A DNA stretch of 64,000 nt, from assembly GCA_965178125.1 (NCBI GenBank), contig OZ237736.1, positions 1,116,001 to 1,180,000 of the forward strand, in the 5' to 3' direction. Of the stretch, positions 11,785 to 23,700 are shown one piece after another. A program made the translations under genes and the position numbers. Position 1 is the stretch's first letter. Each line of letters begins with the position of its first letter. This DNA comes from Bilabrum cf. latius (Eukaryota > Bigyra: Bicosoecida > Bigyra > Bicosoecida). The notes beneath the pieces were generated by a model. The model did no database searches, was not told the DNA's origin, and saw only the letters and a list, made by a program, of their open reading frames with translations.

Positions 11785-14700
11785 TCATCGTTGAGTGTCG
11801 TTGCTGATTGCAACGACTGCCACAGCTTGTGGCCCACTGTGGCTGATCGAGACTGCAATGCTGCTCGCTGCGCCCAGCCTGAGGCCAGCCGATGTTGCAG
11901 CTTCTGCGAACGCACCAGATAGGCGGATTGTGGGCGGGCCTCCGCCTTTAGGTACGGATACTTCCGCGTCTAGCAAGGGAGCACCCGCCCCTGAGGACTG
12001 CACACGACCGGCAGTTGCGCTGCTCACAGCCTTGAACGTAGCCTCCTTGGCAGCCCACCGAGCTGCGAGGCTTGCCGCGGGGTCCGCTGCATGCCTACAA
12101 TACTCGAGCTCGGCTCGCGTGAAGTTTCTCTGCAGCAGGGGAGGCAGTAGCGCAACCTCAGCTCCTGCCGATAGCTCTGCTGCACCCTCAGCAAACGCAG
12201 ACGTCTCCTGCACGTCCACTCCAACCGATACCTTTGAGTCGCCTAAACCAGACGCTGACAGGCGTGCCACTGCATCAGCAGCGCTCTTCTAAGCGACTTG
12301 CGTCGACAGGGACACGTCCTCGCCCGGTCGACCACGCCGCATGTGGGGCCCACGGGATGGCTCCACAGCGAAGGCTCCGCTGACGCCGTCTTGGATGGCC
12401 CTCGCTTCCGGATCCAGGTACACGCTGGGCTCGTCCGACTTGGAGAATGGCGGGTCGGTCTTCACGTTGAGCAGCGGCCGCTTCCCCGTCAGGACGTTTT
12501 GATAGTATCGGTACGCCGCCCTTTCGCGCTCGTCCCTACGAGTCTCGTACTTCTACCGATCGGCATCCGGCAGTGCCGCCAGCAGGATGCTCGGGTGCAC
12601 AAGTACGATCTCGCCACCGGCCTGGCCAAATCCAAAGCTCTTCAGCAGGGCAGCTGGCACCGCCACCCCACCCGCTCTTTCGGCCAACACGAGCGAACGG
12701 TTGGGGTATGCGAGGTGCCAGAATTTCTGCAGCTTCGGTTCGATGTCATCGGCATTGCGATTGCCAGGTACAACCCCAGTGAGCATGGACTGCATCAGGC
12801 CATTGAGCATCCACGCAGCTGCGGAGCCCTTGGGGTGTCCAGTGAGGTATTTCTGGGCCACTACAAGCAGCGGATTGCCAGGTGACCGCCCCAGATGCAT
12901 CATTTGCCGCTGGGTGACCTCGCTCTCGTTCACATCGTTCGCCTTGGTCCCAGTGCCGTGGAAGCTTGCGACGGCAAGGTCATCAATTCCGAGCCCAAAG
13001 ACTCCAAGAGCGCCGCGAATAGGAGCGATTTCCGACCTCCCCTTCCAGAATTCCTGCATCCACCGGCGCTTGGCGGACGCAGCCTTCCTCCCGGCTTCGT
13101 CATCAACGAGTCGCAGCCTCTCCTCACGCCACTGGGTCATCGCACCATTCGAATGGCTTGCTGCACCAGCAGCGCCGCACTCCTCGTTGATTTCACCCGT
13201 CTCCTCGAGTCTCCAAGCCTCAATCTGACGCAGCTCACGGTCTAGCTTTCTCCGACGGTACGCTGGATCTACGTCCATCGCAATCATAGTAACCGGCTGC
13301 GCACTCCGAGACCACGGTGCCATCCCCACTGTGGATGCCCCCTGCGATATGACGCTAGCCGAGTCGGCGTGCTTGCGCTCAAGACTGGCGCGAGACTCGT
13401 CGCCCTCCGACACCTTGCGACCGCTGCCACCCGCTGGGGCCGGTGTGGCCTGCCCACCTGCCCCAGAGGCCGGGAGCGTGGGCGGTGGGACAGCTCGGTG
13501 GCTAGCTGAAGCCGCCCCACTCGGTGCATCTCTTGGAGACATCGTGGGAGAAGGAGGTTCACTACTAGAGACTGCCTGCAACCTTTTCTCCCTGGCGGTG
13601 GTAAGGACTCCCTGCCCGGGGGCTGGCACGGAACGGCCGGCCTTGTCCGAGGCCGTGCTAGTCAAGGCAATCACGCCGTAGATCGGGGCTCCGATATCGA
13701 TGGCAAGCCGCGCCGACATCAGGACCTGCACACCAGAGCCCTGCGACTCCATGAATCCGCCCCGGGTGGTTGTCATCGGCCTCGACATGTCGGCTGGCTC
13801 TCGGCCCTGCTTGGATTCCTTCTCCGCTGAGCTGGTCGCCTTCATTTGCGCGAATTCGTAGGAGCTCTCCTCTGCAAAGTCATCAACGCCACCAGCCACC
13901 ACGACTCGCGCCTTGCCCGACTGGATGGTTTCAACGGCGATGTCTACGCTCGCTGCAGCGGTCGCACATGCTCCGACTGGTGTCTTGATAGGACCAGACG
14001 AGGACAGCAGCAGCATGTTGACCCATGCCGCGACAGTATTGATGAAAGTCTCCTAAAGCACGTCTGCCGGCGCCTCCTCCTCCTCGCGCCTGGTTCTGAA
14101 GATGACGCGCAGGCTCTGAAGCCCACCGACACCGCTCCCGATCGTGTTGCCAACCTCACTCACGTGCACGTAGCGGTAGAGCTCGTAAGGGTCGGTGATA
14201 CCGCTGGAGATGAGCGCATCTGCCGCAGCCACGAGCGTGAACAACGTCACTCGGTCGATCCTTGACGCAAGTTCCGCTGGGACACCGAACCGAGTTGCGT
14301 CCCATCCCGTGGGCACCTGGCCGGCGACCCAACGATCAAACCTGAGCGCGCGCGGAAGGCCAAGTACGGCTCCCTTGCGAAGACGGACCTGCCAAGGTCC
14401 CTCTGGACACTCGGGATCCGACGGTCGAGCGTCGGCCAGCGGGACCTTGTCCTAGTCCTCGCCCGCATCCACGGCGTCGTTCCTGGCCCTCTCCCTGAAC
14501 AGCATGGCCTCCTCTTCGGATGCAACGTCCACCCACGGCATGTCGCGATCCAGGGAAATGAAACGAAGGAACGTGCGGCCAGTCTTGTGCGGTTCAAAGC
14601 CGTCGCAGACGGCGGGTTCGATCAGCCTGCACCCTGCATGGCGCAGCATGTCCTCTTCGAACTTTGCCTTCACCTCCGTGTCGTCGACGGGCATTCCAGT

Positions 14701-17700
14701 CGACGCGTTGACCCAGCCTTGGTAATTAAGCTCTTCTGCCTTCGAGCGCGCGACAGCCGGGGCCAGGGGGCCGTTGTGGTACTTGATCCTTCCAGTGGCC
14801 CACGCCAGCTCGATACAGCCCTCGATCGAGAGCTCGCCAGTTGACTCGATCTCCCACCTCAGCCGAGAGGAACCGAAAGGACCGACCTCGCCAAACCCGG
14901 TGCACACCACAATGGAATCGAGGTCAAGAGAACCGACGATCGGCCGCAGGCCGAATCGGTCCCTAATTGCTAGGACACCAGCCGCCGATGGGAGCGCAGG
15001 GAAATCAACGCCTGATGAATTCGCCCTTGGTGCACCGTGGGATGCCACAGCTCCAGTTGAGCTCACATCTCCCTCCAACGCCCGTCTTGGCGCATCCTTT
15101 GCTGCCATCATGCTTGCCCTGCTCTGTATCGATTTACGCAGGTCTGCCACGAGCTCCTTTAGGTTAGGCACCTTGTCAAACCCACCGGAAAAATCTCCAA
15201 TGATAGGCGATTCGCCGGCGACACGCACCATGGCGGGGTGCATCAGCCCGACGAGCAAAGCGGCCATTTCAGGCGTGCTGAATGTTCGCAGACCTGCCTC
15301 CTCCACCCCCTCTGCGACGATGTCATTCGCGCTCATCAGGCCAGTTCCCCTGGTCCAGCCGATGATGGCACCCGCAACCGAGATGTACTCCTGCCATCCC
15401 TCGGAGCCCCACTTGTTCAGGAGACTCTCCAGGCCGAGTTTGCTCTCAGCGTAGAGGCCATCGCCACCGAACAATCCATGGTTAGGAGACATGGGCAGCA
15501 GCGCAAGGGCGGGTCGCGTGGTCACCCCGCGGGCCTCTTTCGCCTTCTTGACCTCGCCGATCAGCCGCAGCACGTTTGTGAGCATAATGCGATGTGCAAG
15601 CTCACTCCTGTCGTCAATCTTGTCCATGTTGCGCCCGTTCTCACTAATGGCGGCAAAAGGGACCAAGAAATCAACGTCGCCGAGTTTCTCGAACGCGAAG
15701 CGCACGAGGTCCCGCACGTCCTGCTGGGAGCCCTGGTTGAACGGTACAACTGTAAGCGATGAGCCCTTGCTGCCATACCTCTCAAACATCCCGCGGAAGA
15801 GACGCACTGAACCGGCTGAAAAGGAGGACGTAGTGGCGATTATGTTGGCCCCTCCCGCTAGGAGCGCCTTGAGCAGTTCGGCACCAATGGAACCGCGCCC
15901 GCAGCCGGTAACGATGGCACATTTGCCGGCAAAGCTCACACCGTCGGTTGCCATTCCTCGCAGGCAATCAACGAACGACACCGTTGACCGCGCGTGAATT
16001 GGCCGACTTTGCACGCTACCTAGGCGCACTGACACCATAGGCTCCCTGCGAGTAGGTTTGTCCTCCTGGCTAGCAGCGAAATCTTCGCTAATTTCGTTCA
16101 CGAACGAGAGGGCGTTTGCACCAGACTGCCTGGGCTCCAGCTTGACGTTAATTTTTCCAGAACCGTCGATTTCAACTTTTGGAATATCTGGGACTAGGCT
16201 AACTCGCAGGATTGGGGGCAGGTGCAGAGATTCCGAGATCGCATCTGCTGTGCCGGCAGACAGCACGCCTCGAGGGGTCGACACAGTGGCATCGTCTGTG
16301 GGGCTCCACGGACAGCTTCGAGCTACCGCATCCGAGAGAGACTCGGGGCTCTGTTCCAGGTACCTCGCGACGGTCACCAGTTGCTTGGTTGCACGGTTGC
16401 GAAGGCTCTGCATCGCCTCGTCGCTCAGACGCACTGCGCCTGAGTTGTCTTGTGCCACGCTGTTCTTGGCCTCATGGAAGGCTTCAATCAGATCAACGAT
16501 GCACCAGTTCCACCAAGAGCGGTATTCTCTTGCCTTGAGAGCATCGAACTTGGGCTGGATCCCCTGGAGGTATGTCTCTCCATGTTCCTACAGATGCTGG
16601 TCGAGCCTTGACTCGGCCGTCCTGAGCTCGGTGAACGCGCGCTCGAGCCTACGATCCGTTTGCATGTCGTCCTTCTGCAGAAATATCGAAATGGCCTCTG
16701 CCTACTGTTCTAGCATGCCTTGAAGCTGCTGCGATGCGGCGCCTGTCGCACCTCCAGCGCCTGCACCACTACCAAGGGCAGCGATCAAGGCAGCCGCGTT
16801 CATGCCCGCACCAGCCACGCCCGAGCCGCCTCCTCCCCCACCGCCGCCTCCACGCAGAGTCACACCAAATGCAGACTCGGAGCCACTCACCCCATCTTCC
16901 AGCCATTTCTTTGCAGCCGACGCATCGCCAAAACGACCCTTCGGCGCCTGGCATGACGCATACAGCAGCACCTTCTCCACCGACCCCGTCCCGAGGCCCA
17001 GCGACTGCAGGTGACCGCGGGCTGCACTAGCTCCAAAGCCACCAGGCAGCTTCGACGACAAAACACGGCTCACAATCTTGCCTGCAGACTTGCCCGGCGC
17101 TTGGTAGCCAGGACTGGCGGCGGCAGCCGCAGCGGCTAGATCCTGCAGCGGCTTGTCCTCACCGCCCTCCAGAGCCTTGGATGCAGCAGGCCCGAACTCT
17201 GCCTCCAGCTCACCGACGATCTCGTTCTGCAGAGCGGACTGTCCGCCGCAGAGAGCCTTGAGGGTGTCGGATGGCTTGATGTCAGCCAAGGACTTCGCCC
17301 CGGTCTTGACCGCGACGATGGCCCTGATGGCATCGAGCGCAGTGGGAGGGGAGTCAGCGGCAGCGGAACCACCGGCACTTGGACCCCCAGCACCCGATGC
17401 CGCGCCAGATCCCAGGGCAGCCAGCAACGCTGCCAGACCTGCTGCTCCACCGGCACCCGAGCCGCCCCCTCCTCCACCGCCGCCTCCACGCAGAGTCACA
17501 CCGAATGTAGACTCGGAACCACTCACCCCATCTTCCAGCCATTGCTTTGCAGCCGACGCATCGCCAAAACGACCCTTCGGCGCCTGGCATGACGCATACA
17601 GCAGCACCTTCTCCACCGACCCCGTCCCGAGGCCCAGCGACTGCAGGTGACCGCGGGCTGCACTAGCTCCAAAGCCACCAGGCAGCTTCGATGACAAAAC

Positions 17701-20700
17701 ACGGCTCACAATCTTGCCTGCAGACTTGCCCGGCGCTTGGTAGCCAGGACTGGCGGCGGCAGCCGCAGCGGCTAGATCCTGCAGCGGCTTGTCCTCACCG
17801 CCCTCCAGAGCCTTGGATGCAGCAGGCCCGAACTCTGCCTCCAGCTCACCGACGATCTCGTTCTGCAGAGCGGACTGTCCGCCGCAGAGAGCCTTGAGGG
17901 TGTCGGATGGCTTGATGTCAGCCAGGGACTTCGCCCCGGTCTTGACCGCGACGATGGCCCTGATGGCATCGAGAGCAGTGGGAGGGGAGTCAGCGGCAGG
18001 CGGTCCACCAGGTGCTGCAACCGGAGCGTTTGTTGGAGCAGAGACCGGAGGTGCCGGTGGTACCACAACCGGCCGAGCTTGCGATACTGCCGCTACCTTG
18101 CTTTCGCCTTGGGATTCTGTTGATGGTGCTTCCGCCTTCTCAGGCAGGCCGCCAGCTTCAGCCTCCATCGCCGCTTGGGCTGCCTCGGCTGATTCCTTTG
18201 CCGTACTGCCAGCCTGAGGCAAGGAGAAAAAGACCTTGTCCGAGTCTTTGTCAATGTACAGCAGCTCACGGGCACCGTCCCCATACTTTCCAGTCTGCAA
18301 CGTGCGCATAGCCATGCGAGTCAAGGTCACGGCCGGCCCGATCTCAAGCATCCTTTGAACGCCCGAGGTGAAGAAGACGTGTTGCGTGGCGATCCACTGC
18401 ACGGGGCTTGCAAACTGGTACGCCAGTAGCTCAATCACGAGATCTCTAGCAATGCTTGCCCTGTCACTGCGCACAGCTGCAGCGAACTCACCAGGCCCCA
18501 GCGCCACCAGCTACTTGCATCTTTCGCTGCTAGACTTGTCGGCCACAGCTTTGCAGAAATCGAAGGTTGTCTCGAACGGCATTGCTACGAGATTTGGCAC
18601 GTAGTTGTGGTCCAGTCTGCGCAGCACTGCCCTGACCTGGTCCTTGTGAATGCTGCGCTGCAGCACTTTCCTGAATGAGGGCACGCCGCCTAGCAAGAAC
18701 CTAGAGTGGAACGGCACGTCCACACCCGGCAGTGGGATGGTCGCCACGCCTCTCTCGAGGGCAGGGTGCTCCCCAGCCGCGGCAGCTTCCGCAAACACTC
18801 CACGCACCTACGCGATGCAGTTCTTCACGACGGTCGGCGGGTCTTTGGTGGTGCTTGGCTCGGCCTTGAACGTGTTCAACACTGCAGTCAGTACGGCCAG
18901 GGCCTCCAAGTGACCGGTCACCACGTACTGCCAGTCGATCACGTTGTAGTTCACGAGCTGGAGCAGCTATCCTGTCGCAGCTTGGATGCCAGACACGAGC
19001 TGGTGCAGGTGGTCCTCGGAGAACATCGGCGACACCCTCTAAGGGTTGCAAGCCATCATGCCGAAGTCACTCCTCCCAAGCTCGTCACGAGGGACGGCGT
19101 TTTGCATGACCAGCCCACGCAGGAACACCAAGTGGCACAAATCATCAACGTTGAGCACCTTGGTAGCGGCAGACAGGCTTGCATACTCGCCCAGAGAATG
19201 TCCTGCCATGAAGAACCGCTTCGGCACCACGCCCTTGCTCCTTGCGTCCTCGAACGCAGCCTTCTCTAGCAGCACCAGAGCCACCTGGGTGAACTAGGTT
19301 GCGAAGAGCAAGCCGCGAGGATGCATGAACTGGTAGCTCTCGGTGTCTTCTCCGATTGATGGAAGCAGGGGCATCTCCTCGCTCGACCCGCTCGGCTGGA
19401 AGCGCAGCTGCCGGTAATTCTCTCGGATGGCTGCTCCGCGCTTGCCACCAAAGTATATCCTCAGCTCTTTCGGATTCTCTCGGACGATCTTGAGGATGCT
19501 GAAGCCAAACTTCTGTTGAAGCACGCGCTCCGCATGGTCCCACGTTTTCCTCGCGGCTTCCGACCTGTCGTAGAGATCCATGCCCATGCCAGGGGCTGCG
19601 TAACCTTGGCCCGTAAACACGATGGCGGTGCGAGGCTGCACAATTTGTGCCGTTCCTTTCAGTACTAGCCTTGCTGAACGGGAGCTGCTCGCCGCGTACG
19701 CCTCGACCTGCACCACTTTGGCGCCGCCGCTCATCGCTACGTGGGACAGCTGCGTGGTCACTTGCTCTCCAGGCAGCACCATGCCCACAAAGTCGGCCTC
19801 GAAGGATCGAAGGAGCTTGGGGTTGCCCTTTAGCAACTTGTGCACGACCACTTTGAGGCAGTTTCCGTAGGTCCACATGCCGTGGGTGATAGGACCAGGC
19901 AGCTGCGCTAGCACAGCAAACCCCCTGTTGCGGTGGATGGGGTTCAGGTCCTGGCTCGCCAACGCATACTCAGTGTTGTCCAATGGTGCTTGGGCCACAT
20001 CTGGCTCTGCCAGCAGTGTGTACCCAGATGAAAGTGGCTACTGCTCAGGGTGCTTCGTCGCGACACTTGACAGGAAGCTGTCAAGTGATGCCAGCTGTTC
20101 GGAAGACTCTGCCCTCACGGACCCGACTAGCCGAAGTTCTGAAGCATCTGGCAGCTACCCCTCTGATTCTAGCGCGGATTGTTCATCAAATTTGCAATCG
20201 TCGCTGGCTTGCAGCGCCTCGGGAGGGCTGGGTAGTAGACCGGTGTCAATCTCACAGTGACCGATCGAAGGGATCTCCCTGGCACTGCCGCACACAGTCA
20301 TCGCGGGCGAGCCATCAGATCCGACCGACCTTGCCGTCCACAGACGCAGCAAGATTACCGAGCCTGCCTGAAGCTCTTGCTCTGCTCCACCGGCGCCGCT
20401 TGACGCAGCCAGCTGCAGCCACGGCATGGAACGCAACCTGCCCACGTCGCGGTCAGTTGACAGCTTCACCGTGTATTGCTCGGCCTTCCGCTCGTAAAAG
20501 ACGCCGTGCTTCTGGCTCGCGGCCGTGGCGTGCTTGGCGGAGGTATCCCGAACGAGGAACTTGGACGTCATTCGAACCCAAGGAGTCTCATCGTCCTTTG
20601 ACAGCACCCCTTCGACTTGGATCAGCAAGCCCCGCACATCTCTGATCATGCGAGTAAGAGCTAGGCGAGAGCAGACTAGATCGCCTTCAACCACTTCGGC

Positions 20701-23700
20701 TACATCTGATGGCTCATCAAAGCAGGATTCTACTTTGTGCGAGAGATGGACGAGGTCCATGAGATTTCCATTGACGTGCTTGGCGAGCAGCGGGGCCACA
20801 AGAGCGCCCCATGATGCCACAATGGAGAATCCAACAGGCACTCGCAGTTTTGCCCTACCAGTGCCGTCAGATGGCGCCTCTCCCGATCTGGGAGACACGG
20901 CGCCTAGCCTCGGTGACGGTGGCAGGCCGGTCGTGCTGTCTTCAACGGAAAACACTGGCATGCGAATCGCTGCCGCGTACTGCTCGATCTTGGACCTCGT
21001 GACTTCAAAGCTGTGCACGTGAGTCTCGACTGCAGGGATCACTGCGCCGGCTGCCTCGTCAGCGACAACTGAGCGGCCGCCCGACGATGCGCCCAGGTCA
21101 GATCCCTCCTCGTCATCACCCCAAAGACGCGAGTAGAACTGCCGGACGCGCTCGTGCATGGAAGAAATCTTGACCCCATCCGCTCCTGGTGCTACGCCAC
21201 CCTCGGGCAGCTGCAGCAGGACGCACGATGCTCGTGCAGGATCAAAGTAGAAGTACAGGTCCAGGTTCGTCAGTTGCTCTCCGACCCGATCGAATATCTG
21301 CACAATGATCGTAGACGCTCCCGGGGAGAGATCGAGGGCAGCACGAGCCCCGTCCACGACGCCTTCCTGGTATCGCATCGAGACGATCACCTCGGAACCG
21401 CCCCCATCGCGTCCTTTATTGGCGCCTTCGAGCACATCGAGCCCGACAACGGCGGAGCCCCCTGCGGAAGCAGCCCCACCTGCTTGCGCGGTGACAGCGA
21501 CCACCTTGAGGTCGTCATATTTGGCGAACAGGTGTGGCAGCAGGTTTCGTTTCCACGTCGTCCCGCTGGCGATGTCGGTCGAGGCCAGTGCAGCCACAAT
21601 CCATGCTGGCGGCTTCCGCGTTCCAACTGCATGGCAAGCGCCGCGTGCGGCAAGAAGGGCCTTCGACCGAAGGTTCCAGTCTGGGCCGAGGAGCGCGGCT
21701 TCCTCAGGGTCCTCCGGTGAGGCATCTAGAGCCGCACCAGCGACTCGACCAGGCAGCAGCTCCGTCAAAGTGTCCGTGATGGGGACGTTCTCGGCGTTCC
21801 CCTCATACTGCTGCATCAGCAACGTCTTAGCGACTCCATCATGAATTCCCCCGAGAATGTCTGCGGCTGGCTCCTCCTTGTTCGAGTAACCGACCGACAC
21901 AGGTCCCTGCAAGATACAGACCCTTCCTGCATCTCGGCCAGGGACCGCCGCCAGGTCCTCGGAGTACCACAGCGAGTCCTTCTTGAAGTAGAACTGCAGC
22001 GAGTCGCCATCGATGCACGGTACAAAAGGGACCGGTTTCCCTCCGGAGCGACACATGCTGTAGAAGTAGTCCACGTCGTCCCCAGTGAGCAAGTGACTCT
22101 ACGAGCGCGGAATGGCACTTGCAACATGCTCCACAACTTGGTGAGGCGACATGGATATATCCTTGTCCATTCGGTCTGATTGGAGCTGCCTCAGAAGTTC
22201 GGCCGCGTCGCTCTCGTTCGTCCCCGCAGGTGCCGCTGCAGAACTTGACCCCAGCCCCAGAGACGAGATTGGACCAGCAGCAGCGGCTGCCTACCGCACA
22301 GGACCACCTTGAGCGGAAGCCTCGCCGGCGAGTCGCTCTGCAGTACGGAGCAGCAGCTTCTTGAATCGAATTTTGTACGTCGGATCCAGCCAGCGCCCTG
22401 ACTCGGTCGAGTCCTCATGGGGAGCGTCCGGGTGCTCGGCGTCGGGTAGCACAAAGCACAGACTGACGAACCGCTGAAGAACTTCGTGGTAGGTCATTTC
22501 CTCGACGTCGCACACGCTGCCATCTTCATGCCGTCCAAAGTACACCTTCTGGAAGTCGTTATTTAGACGCCCAATGATCTCCTGCTTGGCAGCCTGGACC
22601 GCGGGCCCGCGCTCAGCGGGTGGAAGGGAGAAGAAGCGACGATCCATCTCCCGCCACAGCATCATGCCACGGTTCGCAATCTTGTGAATCGGTTCCCCCA
22701 GCTCCGATCGCACCGTGAGCACTCCGCCGGCAACGCCATCATAGCTCTGCTCCCATTGCTTCTCGTCAGAGCGTCTGACACCCGGGGTGTCCACGAGCAG
22801 TTTCTTGACTTCGGGCGCAGTGGCTGCCTCCGCGGCGACCATCATGCGCGAGCCCAGCAGAACCGCGTCGAAGGGCATCTTGGCTGCAAAGTAGGGGCTC
22901 TTCATGCTCCACTCCCCGGTGATGTACGGTAGCGCACTCTCAGCGTCACCGATCCCAGAGCCGGCCACAAGAACGAGGTTCGGGCAGGCGCGCATCTCTC
23001 CGTAGGTGGCCATCAGCGGCTGGTGCATGTCTTCGAACGAGTGATGACCGCCGGCTCGGCCCCCAGTCCACTGCAGGACGACTGGCATATAAGGGCAGGC
23101 CTTGGCAATCTCAAGCGTGCGTCGAATGGCCTGCAGGCTGCCAGGCTTGAATGCCACGAAGCGCAACCCGGCTTGCGCGCAAGCGGCCAGTATCTCCTTG
23201 GCCTTTCCCGCAGTTGGAACGCCGGCACCAATCGTCATGCCATCAATGGGCCAACCGGCCTTACGCAGCTCCAGCATGAGGGGGAACTGGAAGGCCCACT
23301 GCCTCGGGTTCAGGTACAGCAGGTTCAGGCCGATGGCGTCCCCTGGACGCAGTGCATCGATGGCCTTCTGCATCCTCGCCTTGAAAATGCCCGGGCGAGG
23401 GAGACCTCCGGCTGCCAGCTCTGCGTGATAGCCTGCAACCGTGCTGGCCGCGACGAGCTGCGTGCCGTAGAACGACGTGCATGGTGTCATGCCCGCAACC
23501 ATCACCGGGGGTCGACCCAGCAGGTCAGTGTACCTTGTCCGCACGAAAATCTTTCCGTCAGAAGAGCGGCGCACGAGGGTTGGAGAATGGTCGCGGGCCC
23601 AGCAGCAGGCGCGGAGCACTCGTTTGCACGCTGGTACCTGCTCGTGGCACACCATGTCTCCCACCGTGGGGAACACCTCGAGCGGATTCGCGCTGTTTAA

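Noticed and set aside
16826-17992. Tandem ACP repeat as an assembly duplication
   Set aside because: The copies differ at several bases, the linkers differ, and tandem ACPs are expected for this FAS type; still worth long-read confirmation.
20155-22092. Long plus-strand frames opposite FAS (and similar frames opposite PTEN, IFT144 and the kinase)
   Set aside because: They are antisense shadows of GC-rich coding sequence with biased Arg/Pro/Ser/Ala composition and no recognisable domains.
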